Counted from the first letter of the stretch, positions 45,279 through 55,967 are shown. The stretch: 64,000 nt of DNA from Idiomarina piscisalsi (GCF_003987095.1 NZ_PIQA01000003.1:186001-250000); one strand, 5' to 3'. Notes: generated by a model not told the origin, from the letters alone. Made by a program: numbers and translations.

Positions 45279-46739
45279 TTACAACCCCGCTCCATTTTGA
45301 TTTAGTACGAACGGCTTTAGGCGTTGTTCTTGCAAACAGCTACCGTCAAGGGCGCTGACATCTGCGGTTTCAATAAACTCAGCAATGAGGTTGTTGGCGC
45401 AGGTATGGCTGGCAATAGTATGACTCGCGTTTGGCGCAACTAAGTGAACACTATTGGGTAAAGTTTCTGAGGCTAACTCTCCCCATGAAGGCGGAGTCAC
45501 TGGATCCAACTCTCCCGAGAGTAATAACACGGGTTTATCGCTAACGACCGGTTCCGACCAATAGGATGGCACCGAAACCGACTTCCAGCCCCTGCACATA
45601 TCGATAAACGCATCACCAGTCCGGGCTCCAATAAATTGATTATCGCCGTCTTCAGCGAGCAGCTGCTCGGTCGCACGAGGTAAGTCCTCGCTGCACACTA
45701 CCGATAACATTAGACCGAGATAAATACTGCTTTGTGACATTGTGCCGCCCATTAACCCCAATACAGCTTTGTAGTTTTTCTCCGAAGCCGAATGAATCGC
45801 ATAAGGCAGAAGCTGACGTGTATTTGGGTGATATAACGCCATACGCACAATAGAACTAAAACGCCCGGGTGTTAAGTTTATGGTAATAGGTTCGAAAGAC
45901 AGAGGATCATGCGTATCCAGCAGTACTTCCTGTTTTTCTAAAGCGGACATAACATCAAAATAGTCTTGCTCTAAATTGGGAAACTGTTCCTGACAAGCAG
46001 CTTGCTCTTCGCAGTTCTTCAGCATAGCGTCAAATGCTTGTGCCCCATGTTGACCAAACGGACCAATTACCACTTGAGGCGGAGCTACGGCATCTAAGGT
46101 AGCAGTACGCACAGATTCCGGCGCTTCTCGTAAGTAGGTTAACCCAACCCGAGTTCCATAAGACCCACCGTATAAGTTCAGTTGCTGAACACCTAAATGC
46201 TCTCGAACTCTTTCAAAGTCCTTAACAGCATTCACCGTGTGGTATTGGGTCGTGTCGGTATCTGAATACTTTTGTAGGCAGTCTTCTGTTAGCTCAGCTA
46301 AATCCTGGTCGTCGTCGCTTCGTATCAGTTCATCCGGACGACTGATATCACATTCAAGAGGATGACTTTTCCCTGTGCCACGCTGATCGATCAGCAAGAT
46401 ATCTCGCTTTTGGCGAACCTTATCGAACATTCGGGAAATCATTGGTGCCAACTCGGTGGCTGCCTGACCTGGGCCGCCCGCTAAAATCAGCATTGGGTCA
46501 GGCTTTGCGCCTTCCTGAATTGCCGGAAGCACCGCGTAATGCAAGCCTATTTGCTTACCTTGTGGTTTCTCATAGTTTTCAGGAACTTGAACAATCCCGC
46601 ATTCCAAGCGTTCCTGAATTCCCGGCAGGTAGCACTCATTATCGATTGTGTCCGTAGTTTTTTGTTGTTGTGCTTGGACGTTACTATTAAACGCGCTCAA
46701 CACCAACAACGGTATGGAAACAAGCATCCACTGTTTCAT
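45279..46739 (-). CDS. Secreted S33-type alpha/beta-hydrolase peptidase (TAP-like)
   Basis: A 486-residue exported protein with a signal peptide cut after NVQAQ. The alpha/beta-hydrolase core has LAGGPGQAATE (oxyanion region), LLIDQRGTGKSHPL and the nucleophile elbow YGGSYGTRVGL. The C-terminal TAP-like part has LLLSGELDPVTPP (Asp) and NASHTIASHTC (His). The family cleaves N-terminal proline or tripeptides. It immediately precedes the ABC exporter genes, and a functional link (for example peptide processing) is possible but unproven. Confidence 0.85.
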   Translation of the reverse strand: MKQWMLVSIPLLVLSAFNSNVQAQQQKTTDTIDNECYLPGIQERLECGIVQVPENYEKPQGKQIGLHYAVLPAIQEGAKPDPMLILAGGPGQAATELAPMISRMFDKVRQKRDILLIDQRGTGKSHPLECDISRPDELIRSDDDQDLAELTEDCLQKYSDTDTTQYHTVNAVKDFERVREHLGVQQLNLYGGSYGTRVGLTYLREAPESVRTATLDAVAPPQVVIGPFGQHGAQAFDAMLKNCEEQAACQEQFPNLEQDYFDVMSALEKQEVLLDTHDPLSFEPITINLTPGRFSSIVRMALYHPNTRQLLPYAIHSASEKNYKAVLGLMGGTMSQSSIYLGLMLSVVCSEDLPRATEQLLAEDGDNQFIGARTGDAFIDMCRGWKSVSVPSYWSEPVVSDKPVLLLSGELDPVTPPSWGELASETLPNSVHLVAPNASHTIASHTCANNLIAEFIETADVSALDGSCLQEQRLKPFVLNQNGAGL

Positions 46740-46834
46740 AATCAGTCCAATTGAATTAAATCACAGTGAGTTATTGTCGTTGAGAAGAGAAAAAATTAAA
46801 AGGTAAGTAACTGAAAGAATTGTTAGAAGATGTA

Positions 46835-46866
46835 AAAAAACCCGCAGGCTAAGCTTGCGGGTTTTT
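46835..46866 (-). terminator. Intrinsic terminator of the DUF3718 gene
   Basis: AAAACCCGCA / TGCGGGTTTT stem with A and T tracts on both sides, so it may act on both strands; it lies 24 bases beyond the DUF3718 stop. Confidence 0.8.
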
Positions 46867-46889
46867 AGTAATTCATTTTAGCTTTGTAA

Positions 46890-47264
46890 TTAAAGGCCTG
46901 CGCGCTCTTTAATTGCTGCAGCAATCGGAGAGCTACCGTGACCGTTAGATTGCGCCCATTCGTAGTCACCAGAGCTTTTCAACTCATCTACTGATAAACG
47001 TCCAACGATGAACTCGCCAATGTCTTGTGAGCCATTTGCCATTGCGAATTGCAATAAGCTTTGACCATTACACTGAATGCCAGAGTAGATGTCACGGACA
47101 CGCACACGTGAGTCACGTAACTTTTTACGCATACGCATGGTGTCGTCACCCTGCACGTAGGTGCAAAGGCTTAACGCCAATTCGTTCGCTTCTGCGCTTT
47201 TTGAAAAAGTTGCGCCAGTTGCTGCAACCGCAGCCATCAAGGTGCCTAATACAATCGCTTTCAT
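46890..47264 (-). CDS. DUF3718-family exported protein
   Basis: A 124-residue protein with a signal peptide (MKAIVLGTLMAAVAATGATFSKS). The mature part, ELALSLCTYVQGDDTMRMRKKL, then RDIYSGIQCNGQSLLQFAMANGSQD, matches the DUF3718 proteins of Alteromonadales. Two cysteines probably form a disulfide in the periplasm. The function is unknown. It is a monocistronic unit with its own terminator. Confidence 0.75.
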   Translation of the reverse strand: MKAIVLGTLMAAVAATGATFSKSAEANELALSLCTYVQGDDTMRMRKKLRDSRVRVRDIYSGIQCNGQSLLQFAMANGSQDIGEFIVGRLSVDELKSSGDYEWAQSNGHGSSPIAAAIKERAGL

Positions 47265-47374
47265 CTAAAACCCCATCACAAGACTGTTCAAAAATTCATC
47301 AGAATGATACTACGATATGAGTTGCTCTGCAATGGGGGGTAAGTAGCGTAAGTGACTGAAATTATAACGTCTTA

Positions 47375-47875
47375 TTAACGTTTCCTATCGAAAATAAGGG
47401 TAGTAAAGTCGTTGGAGTTTCGCTCGTTTGCGGCAAAGTCTTGCCGCTCTATCTCTTGCCAGTCAGCGACTTCCTCGTAATCAGGAAAGAAGGTATCACC
47501 GTCAACATTTAGGTCTATTTTAGTAACATATAAGCGGTCAGCCAGGGGTAAAAATTTTTCATAAATTTTTCCGCCCCCAATGACCATAACCTCTTCAACG
47601 GGTCCTGCCGCTGCAATGGCTTGTTGAGGGCCATTAACCCAAAGCACTTGGCCATCATGGGTTTCACGACTTTCCGAAGTTCTGCTTAGGACGATATTTT
47701 TACGGCCGGGTAATGGGCGGCCAATTGACTCAAAGGTATTCCTACCCATAACAATTGGCTTACCCAAAGTAATTTTTTTGAAATATTGAAGCTCGTCGGG
47801 CAAGTGCCAAGGCATTTTATTGTCTTCTCCAATGACTCTATTGTCCGCCATTGCAACCACAAGCGATATTTTCAT
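47375..47875 (-). CDS. folA: Dihydrofolate reductase
   Basis: A 166-residue enzyme reducing dihydrofolate with NADPH; target of trimethoprim. The residues typical of the chromosomal enzyme are present: VAMADNRVIGEDNKMPWHLPDEL with the catalytic Asp27, IVMGRNTFESIGRPLPGR and VMVIGGGKIYEKFLP. It lies 13 bases downstream of obgE on the same strand, so it is probably cotranscribed. It completes the dTMP cycle with thyA. Confidence 0.96.
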   Translation of the reverse strand: MKISLVVAMADNRVIGEDNKMPWHLPDELQYFKKITLGKPIVMGRNTFESIGRPLPGRKNIVLSRTSESRETHDGQVLWVNGPQQAIAAAGPVEEVMVIGGGKIYEKFLPLADRLYVTKIDLNVDGDTFFPDYEEVADWQEIERQDFAANERNSNDFTTLIFDRKR

Positions 47876-47888
47876 TTAGAATTACCTT

Positions 47889-49055
<1,167 letters not shown>

Positions 49056-49102
49056 CTACTTATCACTTATTAAATATTGTGCAAAATTCTAGCACATAAG
49101 AA

Positions 49103-49129
49103 AAAGCCCCGCCGTAATGGCAGGGCTTT
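49103..49129 (-). terminator. Terminator after rpmA
   Basis: AAAGCCCCGCC / GGCAGGGCTTT stem followed on the minus strand by TTTTTCTT, between rpmA and obgE. One mismatch in the stem may let some transcription through. Confidence 0.75.
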
Positions 49130-49162
49130 CGAACCGAAACTTTTCAGTTTATGTCGAGGTTA

Positions 49163-49420
49163 TTAGTCAGTAATAACGCTCACATACTTACGGTTGTTCT
49201 TACCTTTCGTTTCGAAAGATACCTTGCCTTCTGAAGTCGCGAACAACGTGTGATCTTTACCGATGCCAACGTTGCTACCAGCGTGGAATCGAGTACCGCG
49301 CTGACGAACCAGGATATTACCTGCAAGAACCGATTCACCACCGAAGCGCTTAACACCTAAGCGTTTACTCTCTGAATCGCGACCGTTTTTAGTAGAACCA
49401 CCAGCCTTTTTATGTGCCAT
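49163..49420 (-). CDS. rpmA: 50S ribosomal protein L27
   Basis: An 85-residue ribosomal protein. [20 protein letters not shown], then [28 protein letters not shown] are invariant family stretches; the N-terminus reaches the peptidyl-transferase centre. It lies 15 bases downstream of rplU, with which it forms an operon. Confidence 0.98.
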   Translation of the reverse strand: MAHKKAGGSTKNGRDSESKRLGVKRFGGESVLAGNILVRQRGTRFHAGSNVGIGKDHTLFATSEGKVSFETKGKNNRKYVSVITD

Positions 49421-49435
49421 GTCGTTACTCCTTAA

Positions 49436-49747
49436 TTAGCTATTGATACCAGTGATTTTCACTTCAGTGAACCACTGACGATGGCCTTGTTGGCGACGAG
49501 AGTGCTTACGACGACGGAACTTAACGATGTTAACTTTATCGCCACGACCGTGATCAATCACTTCTGCTTTCACTTTACCACCGGATACGAACGGAGCACC
49601 GATGTTTACATCGTTGCCGTCAGAAACCATCAAAACCTGGTCGAATTCAACTACATCACCGGTAGCTGCTTCCAGTTTTTCCAGGCGGACGATTTGGCCT
49701 TCAGACACACGGTGCTGCTTACCGCCACTTTGGAATACTGCGTACAT
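49436..49747 (-). CDS. rplU: 50S ribosomal protein L21
   Basis: A 103-residue ribosomal protein nearly identical in layout to E. coli L21 ([37 protein letters not shown]). The frame extends four codons further (to 49759), but family starts agree on MYAVFQ, with a GGAGAATAAT ribosome site. First gene of the rplU-rpmA operon, transcribed from the promoter at 49797-49825. Confidence 0.98.
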   Translation of the reverse strand: MYAVFQSGGKQHRVSEGQIVRLEKLEAATGDVVEFDQVLMVSDGNDVNIGAPFVSGGKVKAEVIDHGRGDKVNIVKFRRRKHSRRQQGHRQWFTEVKITGINS

Positions 49748-49796
49748 ATTATTCTCCACAACCCAATTGGGTATCCAAATTCAAATCAGGGCGCGA

Positions 49797-49825
49797 ATTG
49801 TACGTAATCCCGCCAACGATCGCAA
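49797..49825 (-). promoter_or_regulatory. Sigma-70 promoter of rplU-rpmA
   Basis: On the minus strand TTGCGA, 17 bases, TACAAT, about 50 bases before the rplU start. It sits in the divergent gap with ispB. Confidence 0.6.
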
Positions 49826-49916
49826 GCCCTAATTTGCTGCCTTTAGAGTTTCCGAGCCCGTTGAATTAGTGTACCATCTGGTTTCCGTTAAATTTTGTAA
49901 ATTTCAGATATCTATG

Positions 49917-50888
49917 ATGGATATGCAGTCCATTAACGCATTAGCCAAAAACGACATGTTGGGTGTGAATGCGCTTATTGGTGAACAACTAAAATCCGAC
50001 GTTGCGTTAATCAACCAGCTGGGTATTTATATCGTCAATAGCGGCGGTAAACGCCTACGCCCCCTGCTGACGGTGATAACCGCCCGAGCCTTGGGCTATG
50101 ACGGCAAAGACCACCAAAAACTCGCCACCATTATAGAGTTTATTCATACCGCAACACTACTACATGACGATGTGGTCGATGAATCTGATTTACGCCGTGG
50201 TCGCAAAACTGCAAACGCCGTATTTGGTAATGAAGCCGCAGTATTAGTGGGTGACTTTCTCTACACCCGCGCATTCCAGCTTATGATCGACTTAGACTCC
50301 TTGCGTATCCTGCGCATTTTAGCCGACGCCACCAATATTATTTCTGAAGGCGAAGTTTTACAGTTGATGAACTGTAATGACCCGGATACCTCTGAAGAAA
50401 GTTACTTTGACGTCATTTACGGCAAAACCGCCAAGCTGTTTGAAGCCGCAACAGAGTTAGCAGGTGTACTTACAGGGCAGGACGAAAAGCTTACGGCCCA
50501 ATTAGCGGACTACGGCCGCTATTTAGGTACTGCTTTTCAACTTGTAGATGATTTACTGGATTACACAGCTGACAGCGACTCAATGGGCAAGAATGCCGGC
50601 GATGATTTAGCGGAAGGTAAGCCAACGCTGCCGTTGTTGTACGCAATGTGGAATGGCAACGATGTAGAGCAGAAACTGATTCGCAAAACTATAGAGCAAG
50701 GCGACGGACGTGAGCACTTACAAACCGTGCTAACCGCTATGGAACGCACCGGAGCACTGCAATACACTCGAGAGAAAGCATTAGAAGCCGCCGAACAAGC
50801 TCGCCAGTCCTTAAATGAACTCCCGGACTCCGACTACAAACAAGCCCTACTCTCCCTAACCCATCTGGCTGTCGACCGAGTGGCTTAA
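49917..50888 (+). CDS. ispB: Octaprenyl diphosphate synthase
   Basis: A 323-residue trans-prenyltransferase that makes the ubiquinone side chain. The two aspartate-rich motifs are LLHDDVVDESDLRRG and LVDDLLDYTADSD, with SGGKRLRP as the IPP-binding region. The ATG at 49917 gives exactly the E. coli length; 49914 and 49923 are alternatives, and the ribosome site is weak. Divergent from rplU. A family-A palindrome begins at its stop codon. Confidence 0.95.
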   Translation: MDMQSINALAKNDMLGVNALIGEQLKSDVALINQLGIYIVNSGGKRLRPLLTVITARALGYDGKDHQKLATIIEFIHTATLLHDDVVDESDLRRGRKTANAVFGNEAAVLVGDFLYTRAFQLMIDLDSLRILRILADATNIISEGEVLQLMNCNDPDTSEESYFDVIYGKTAKLFEAATELAGVLTGQDEKLTAQLADYGRYLGTAFQLVDDLLDYTADSDSMGKNAGDDLAEGKPTLPLLYAMWNGNDVEQKLIRKTIEQGDGREHLQTVLTAMERTGALQYTREKALEAAEQARQSLNELPDSDYKQALLSLTHLAVDRVA

Positions 50889-51016
50889 GAAATGCCTTGG
50901 GGGATCGGGTTCTGTTTCGGAGGACGCCCGTGAATACATCCCTGTAGGGCTTGGGTAGCGCCATCCATGGCGCTACACACCTCCGAAACAGAACCCTTCC
51001 CGCTTTAGGCATTTCT
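50888..51016. repeat. Family-A palindromic element, copy A4
   Basis: A ~129-bp element beginning at the ispB stop. Arms GGGTTCTGTTTCGGAGG / CCTCCGAAACAGAACCC (17 bp, perfect) and terminal AGAAATGCCT / AGGCATTTCT (10 bp). The core hairpin is GTAGCGCC / GGCGCTAC, where other copies have GCAGCGCC / GGCGCTGC, a paired change. Confidence 0.88.
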
Positions 51017-51023
51017 AATAAAC

Positions 51024-51095
51024 ATCCATGGCCTTCGACACTCCGCCATAGAAACCTTCAACACTCGTAACGCTCGCAATCCAACAGCCTGCCCC
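51024..51095. repeat. Half of a family-B element
   Basis: Begins at ATCCATGGCCTTCG, the centre of the family-B core palindrome, and runs through CACTCCGCCATAGAAACC and CTCGTAACGCTCGCAA to CAGCCTGCCCC. The left half is absent. It directly follows A4. Confidence 0.75.
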
Positions 51096-51171
51096 ATCAA
51101 CCATTTCCGTAGCCTGACAATTTAAGACTAACATTTTATGTCAGTTAAGATATTCGCGCACAAGCCTAGAT

Positions 51172-51337
51172 AAATATTGGGGATGATCGGTATTGGCGAA
51201 AAGTCATTGCAGGATTATCTGGAGAAAGTGTGCAGCGCCAAGGATGGCGCTGCCCAAGCCATACAGGGACGTACTTGCAGGCGTCTTTCGGAAGATAACC
51301 TGCAATGGCCAGCCAATGCTGGCCCGCCCCAATATTT
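51172..51337. repeat. Family-A palindromic element, diverged copy A5
   Basis: A ~166-bp copy downstream of mdh. Arms CATTGCAGGATTATCT / AGATAACCTGCAATG, ATTGGC / GCCAAT and terminal AAATATTGGGG / CCCCAATATTT. The core hairpin is degraded on one side (GCAGCGCCaAGGATGGCGCTGC), and the inner GGAGG closing block is partly changed. It occupies most of the space between A4 and the mdh stop. Confidence 0.75.
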
Positions 51338-51359
51338 TCAAGAGCGGATAGCTGAAAGC

Positions 51360-52292
51360 TTAGCTGGCGAAATCGATGCCTTTTTGGATATCGCCTTTCA
51401 GGCCGTCCAACATTTCGTCCATGCATTTTTGTTCGAAGGCACTGAGCTTGCCGTAAGACAGGATTTCTTCGGCACCATTTTTGCCTAAGCGTACTGGCTG
51501 CGCAAAGAACTTAGCGTTGTCGCCTGGTCCTTCTACGTAAGTGCACTCAATAGTGTCCTGACCTTGCAGGCCTTTTAGCAATGACAATGCAAAGCGTGCT
51601 GCTGCCTGACCCATAGACAGGGTTGCTGAACCACCGCCAGCTTTTGCTTCAACGACTTCAGTACCTGCGTTCTGGATACGGTGAGTTAAGTCTTTGATTT
51701 CTTGCTCGGTAAACTCAACGCCTTCAACTTGTGACAGTAATGGCAGAATCGTTGTACCGCTGTGCCCACCAATAACTGGCACATTTACGTTTTCAGGGTT
51801 AAGACCACGCAGTTCGCCAACAAACGCTTCTGAACGGATAACGTCCAAAGTGGTAACACCGAACAGTTTACGCTTGTCGTAACAACCTGCTTTTTTCAAA
51901 ACTTCAGCAGCAATTGGAACAGTGGTGTTGACCGGGTTGGTGATGATACCGATACAAGCGTCAGGACAGTTGTCTGCAACGCCTTGCACCAAGTTTTTGA
52001 CAATGCCTGCGTTCATATTGAACAGATCAGAGCGATCCATGCCTGGCTTACGTGGCACGCCCGCTGGAATTAATACGATGTCGCTGCCAACCAACGCTGA
52101 CGCAAGGTCGTCTTTACCGAAGCCTGTGACTTTTACGTCGGTAGGGATATGGCTTAGATCAACCGCAACACCTGGAACTACTGGCGCAACGTCATACAAA
52201 GATAACTCTGAACCTGCTGGAAGTTGTGTTTTCAAAAGTAATGACAATGCCTGGCCGATACCACCGGCCGCACCTAATACGGCTACTTTCAT
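51360..52292 (-). CDS. mdh: Malate dehydrogenase
   Basis: A 310-residue NAD-dependent TCA-cycle enzyme of the E. coli type. NAD-binding motif [19 protein letters not shown], substrate arginines in [23 protein letters not shown] and the catalytic His in [26 protein letters not shown] ribosome site precedes the ATG. Divergent from argR, with about 185 bases between, a classic pairing in gammaproteobacteria. ArgR-box-like A/T stretches are present in the gap but too weak to call. Confidence 0.96.
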   Translation of the reverse strand: MKVAVLGAAGGIGQALSLLLKTQLPAGSELSLYDVAPVVPGVAVDLSHIPTDVKVTGFGKDDLASALVGSDIVLIPAGVPRKPGMDRSDLFNMNAGIVKNLVQGVADNCPDACIGIITNPVNTTVPIAAEVLKKAGCYDKRKLFGVTTLDVIRSEAFVGELRGLNPENVNVPVIGGHSGTTILPLLSQVEGVEFTEQEIKDLTHRIQNAGTEVVEAKAGGGSATLSMGQAAARFALSLLKGLQGQDTIECTYVEGPGDNAKFFAQPVRLGKNGAEEILSYGKLSAFEQKCMDEMLDGLKGDIQKGIDFAS

Positions 52293-52477
52293 CTCAGACT
52301 CCGTTTTGTTTGTCGATTAGAACTGCATAAACATGCAGAATTTGGTGCAAAACTGTACTTGAATACGCTGTTAAATACAACTGACAAGCCTTTTATAACA
52401 AAGCTCGAATAGCGTCACAGAATGCAGTAAACTGGTCGCATTATAGCATAAAATGACAGTCAGGAAGCGGCACGATA

Positions 52478-52951
52478 ATGGTGAAAGATCAATTAATTGA
52501 CGCCTTCAAAACGTTACTTCGTGAAGAACGTTACGGTTCGCAAGGCGAGATAGTTAACGTACTGAAAGAACAAGGCTTTGAGAACATTAGCCAGTCGAAA
52601 GTGTCGCGTATGCTTAGTAAGTACGGTGCAGTCAGAACCCGTAACGCAAAGCAGGAAATGGTTTACTGTCTGCCTCCTGATTTAGCCGTTCCTTCAACTA
52701 AGGCGCCATTAAGCCAGCTTGTACTGGATATTCAGCATAATGATGTCATGGTCATTATTCGGACCAGCCCTGGTGCCGCTCAGCTTATCGCCCGTTTACT
52801 CGACTCAGTTGGTAAGAAAGAAGGCGTGTTGGGGACTATTGCCGGCGACGACACTATTTTTATTGCGCCGGTAAAAGTACAAGACATTGACTTTACGCTG
52901 CGGAAAGTCAAAGAATTGTTTGCCAATCAGTCAGTACTGCCGTCTTCCTGA
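52478..52951 (+). CDS. argR: Arginine repressor
   Basis: A 157-residue hexameric repressor of arginine biosynthesis and co-factor for some site-specific recombination systems. The N-terminal winged helix has [22 protein letters not shown] and [17 protein letters not shown]. The C-terminal arginine-binding core has [17 protein letters not shown] and [12 protein letters not shown]. An AGGAAGCGG ribosome site is present. The 3' end overlaps the convergent Dyp-peroxidase gene by 25 bases. Confidence 0.96.
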   Translation: MVKDQLIDAFKTLLREERYGSQGEIVNVLKEQGFENISQSKVSRMLSKYGAVRTRNAKQEMVYCLPPDLAVPSTKAPLSQLVLDIQHNDVMVIIRTSPGAAQLIARLLDSVGKKEGVLGTIAGDDTIFIAPVKVQDIDFTLRKVKELFANQSVLPSS

Positions 52952-53883
52952 TTAACAGGTAGCTCTCTGTTTTCTAAGAGAAAACGCGTTGACGGAACAA
53001 AAAAGCTGGAATTCAAAACGGCTTGAGAGTAATCGAGTATTGGATCGTATTGCCCCTGCTCATCGGCGTAATAACGTGCCTTTAACCATTCGACAACACT
53101 TTTAGGCGCATGAGAAAAGTACATCCCTAACAATCCTTGCTCGCGCAAGTCGCCCCAAGGCATGTTTTGCCGTAACAAAGGTATTGGCTGTTCATTCTTA
53201 TCCATTAGTTTCGCTTTAGCAGCATGAGTGACGCCGTCGATCATTGCCTCTGGTAAACGCTCGCCGGAGACTTTCTCCCGTCCCATAATCTGCTCTTGCT
53301 TTTCCGGGCCTAAATAGTCCCAACGCCGTAAGTCATAGCGAATTTTCTGAACAAACAAATAACTACCGTCAACAAAGGCAGTGTCATCAGCTGCGTTTAT
53401 TAGCGAGGCTTCGCGTTTGCGCATACCTCTTGGGTTATCAGGGGCATCAATAAAGCCCAGCAGGTCGCGGCCGTCTAAATAACGAAAGGAACGGATTTGC
53501 TCTGCCACTTCAATGTCATAACCAAACCACTCCATAATGGTTCTGCCAGCTAAATAATTGGCATCGAAGCGGTCGCAGCGTATATGCAAGACTAAGTCAA
53601 AGGGATGACGAGGCGCTTCCCGGTCTGCGTCGCTTAGCTCAGGGAATGCCTGCAGGTGCAGCGGCCGTTTATGCGGGTAAAGGATATCCCAATATTCAGC
53701 ACCAATTCCGACAAAGCCGGTCAGCATGGCTTCAGAAAAGCGTGCATCTAAGTCCTGAATGATAGCCGGAAATCGAGACAGTTTACGGCGTAAACTCTCG
53801 ACATCGTCACTCATGACATGACAAAACAAGGTTAAGCCGTGCAAATTTGGCTCGGCGTATATCCCTGATTGCGCTTTATCCAC
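52927..53883 (-). CDS. Dyp-type (YfeX-like) heme peroxidase
   Basis: A 318-residue cytosolic heme protein resembling E. coli Yfe[20 protein letters not shown] start, [29 protein letters not shown], and the probable heme-ligand His in [11 protein letters not shown], with LRQNMPWGD distal arginine region. The family GxxDG motif reads GFIDAPDN here: the catalytic Asp (Asp146) is kept, but the second Gly is Ala. Likely oxidises porphyrins or dyes with peroxide. Divergent from the DUF885 gene; it overlaps argR tail to tail. Confidence 0.82.
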   Translation of the reverse strand: MDKAQSGIYAEPNLHGLTLFCHVMSDDVESLRRKLSRFPAIIQDLDARFSEAMLTGFVGIGAEYWDILYPHKRPLHLQAFPELSDADREAPRHPFDLVLHIRCDRFDANYLAGRTIMEWFGYDIEVAEQIRSFRYLDGRDLLGFIDAPDNPRGMRKREASLINAADDTAFVDGSYLFVQKIRYDLRRWDYLGPEKQEQIMGREKVSGERLPEAMIDGVTHAAKAKLMDKNEQPIPLLRQNMPWGDLREQGLLGMYFSHAPKSVVEWLKARYYADEQGQYDPILDYSQAVLNSSFFVPSTRFLLENRELPVNQEDGSTD

Positions 53884-53999
53884 CCTTTTCTCCCGTTTAA
53901 CTATTATTATTGTGAGTTCGCTGCATTGCTTTTTACATTAATTCATACAAAAGGCATTATAGAATGCCTGTATTCGTTATGACACCGCAAGGAAAAATC

Positions 54000-55748
54000 A
54001 TGCGTAATCTGATTCTTATTGGAAGTTTATTAGGCTTAACAGCCTGTGCTACAAACCCACCACAGCAACAGACCCAGCAAAGTGTTGCACAACAGAGTGT
54101 TGCTGAGCAATTTCATCAGTTGGCAGACACCATTTGGGAAGGTATGAATGAGTCCAGCGATACCGAGCTAACGGACATGTCGCCGGAAGCCTTGAAAGCT
54201 CGCTATGAAAAACAGTCAAAATGGCTAGAGCAATTGGACGCGATAAAACTTAGCCAGCTGAGCGACGAAGATAAAATTAACCACGCTATGATTCGCTACT
54301 CGCTGAAAAACCGTGTCGACGAATACCGTTTTAATGCGCATTACATGCCACTAACGGCCGAGGGTAGCTTCCACAGTTCGTTGGCCTTTATGCCGTCGTA
54401 TACCTCATTTAACTCGGTTGAAGATTATCAAAACTATATTTCGAAGTTGCGCAGCATTCCTCGGTACATGACACAGCAAACACATTGGCTCAGAAAAGCC
54501 ATTGAGGAAGGCTACACACAGCCCGCTGCAGCTATGGCTGGCTTCGAAGAAAGTATTCTGGCTTATATTGTTCAGGACGCCAGTAAAAGTGTTTACTTCT
54601 CTCCTTTTGCCAAACAGCCTGTTTTTGTCAATGACACTGAGTGGGAAGCGCTAAAAGCAGACGCAATGACAGCGATTGACGAGCACGTCATGCCTGCGTA
54701 CGACGATTACTTCACCTTTATGGTGACAGAATACTTACCGAACGCACGCGAAAGCGTTGGTGCCAGTGAACTTCCTAACGGCGAGGCGTTTTATCAAAAC
54801 CGTATTAAACATTACACCACACTGGATATGACCGCTGACGAAATTCACGAGATAGGCTTGCAGGAAGTCGCTCGTATTCGCGGTGAAATGCTCGAAGCCA
54901 TTGAAGCAACCGGCTTTGATGGTAACTTTGATGAATTCGTTGAGTTCTTGCGCACCGACGACCAGTTTTATCCGGAAACGGCAGAAGAGTTACTGCAATA
55001 CGCCGCCTGGATAGCTAAGAAAATGGATGGTGAATTGCCGAAGCTGTTCAAAACCTTACCTCGTAAGCCTTATGGCATAGCGCCAGTTCCCGAAGAAATT
55101 GCGCCTAAGTACACAACCGGCCGTTATTCAGGAACCAACCGAGATGATCGTGCGGGTTTTTATTGGGTAAATACCTACGCGTTAGACCGTCGTCCTCTCT
55201 ACCAGATGGAAGCACTGACACTGCACGAAGCGGTACCGGGTCATCACTTACAAAACGCGATTGCGGGTGAGTTAGAAGACTTACCGGAATACCGTCAACA
55301 GACCTACATTTCAGCTTTTGGTGAAGGCTGGGGTTTGTACTCTGAGTATTTAGGTCTGGAAGCGGGTTTTTATGAAGACCCTTACAGTAACTTTGGTCGT
55401 TTAAGCTATGAAATGTGGCGTGCGGCACGCTTAGTGGTGGACACCGGTATGCATGCCAAAGGCTGGAGCCGTGAACGCGCAATGGACTTTATGGCCAACA
55501 ACACGGCATTGTCGCTGCATAACGTGAAAACCGAAATTGATCGTTACATTACCTGGCCTGCGCAAGCGCTTTCATACAAGCTGGGCGAACTGACCATTAA
55601 GCGTTTGCGCCGCGAAGCAGAACAGCAGTTAGGTGATAAGTTCGACATTCGTGAGTTCCACGATGCGGTACTAGAAAACGGCAGCGTGCCACTGAAAGTA
55701 CTCGAACAACACATCAACAATTGGATAGCCGAGCAGAAAGAATCATGA
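54000..55748 (+). CDS. DUF885 lipoprotein, putative metallopeptidase
   Basis: A 582-residue protein with a lipoprotein leader (MRNLILIGSLLGLTAC; lipobox LTAC) and a Gln-rich linker, so it is anchored to a membrane through Lgt processing. The catalytic motif HEAVPGHHLQ (HExxPGH) near residue 415 is the zinc-site signature of the DUF885 family, and GEGWGLYSEYLG supplies a further Glu. A peptidase function is suggested by the family but little is proven. The ATG at 54000 has AAGGA upstream; the frame opens at 53964. Family-A element A6 starts at its stop codon. Confidence 0.83.
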   Translation: MRNLILIGSLLGLTACATNPPQQQTQQSVAQQSVAEQFHQLADTIWEGMNESSDTELTDMSPEALKARYEKQSKWLEQLDAIKLSQLSDEDKINHAMIRYSLKNRVDEYRFNAHYMPLTAEGSFHSSLAFMPSYTSFNSVEDYQNYISKLRSIPRYMTQQTHWLRKAIEEGYTQPAAAMAGFEESILAYIVQDASKSVYFSPFAKQPVFVNDTEWEALKADAMTAIDEHVMPAYDDYFTFMVTEYLPNARESVGASELPNGEAFYQNRIKHYTTLDMTADEIHEIGLQEVARIRGEMLEAIEATGFDGNFDEFVEFLRTDDQFYPETAEELLQYAAWIAKKMDGELPKLFKTLPRKPYGIAPVPEEIAPKYTTGRYSGTNRDDRAGFYWVNTYALDRRPLYQMEALTLHEAVPGHHLQNAIAGELEDLPEYRQQTYISAFGEGWGLYSEYLGLEAGFYEDPYSNFGRLSYEMWRAARLVVDTGMHAKGWSRERAMDFMANNTALSLHNVKTEIDRYITWPAQALSYKLGELTIKRLRREAEQQLGDKFDIREFHDAVLENGSVPLKVLEQHINNWIAEQKES

Positions 55749-55871
55749 GCGCTTAGGTTACAGAGCCTCATGTGGAGGACGCCCGTGAATACATCCCTGT
55801 AGGGCTTGAGCAGCGCCATCCATGGCGCTGCACACCTCCACACGAGGCCCTATAACCGTTGGACGCGCTCA
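55746..55871. repeat. Family-A palindromic element, copy A6
   Basis: A ~126-bp element beginning at the DUF885 stop codon (TGAGCGCTTAGG). Arms GCCTCATGTGGAGG / CCTCCACACGAGGC with one mismatch, plus GGTTA/TAACC and GAGCGC/GCGCTC. The core matches A1. Confidence 0.85.
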
Positions 55872-55895
55872 CGATTATTTCTCCCAGTATGTACG

Positions 55896-55967
55896 ATCCA
55901 TGGCCTTCGACACTCCGCCACAGAAGTACTCAACACTCATAACGCTCACAAGTGAACAACCTGCCCT
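55896..55967. repeat. Half of a family-B element
   Basis: Starts at ATCCATGGCCTTCG, the same break point as the half copy at 51024, and runs to CAACCTGCCCT. It follows a family-A copy (A6), as at 51.0 kb. Confidence 0.75.

Noticed and set aside
51177..51488. 103-codon frame between ispB and mdh
   Set aside because: It runs through element A5 and then antisense through mdh; no domain or start signal.
52293..52477. ArgR operator in the mdh-argR gap
   Set aside because: A/T-rich stretches near TTGAATACG and GTTAAATAC resemble ARG boxes only loosely; no convincing 18-bp pair.
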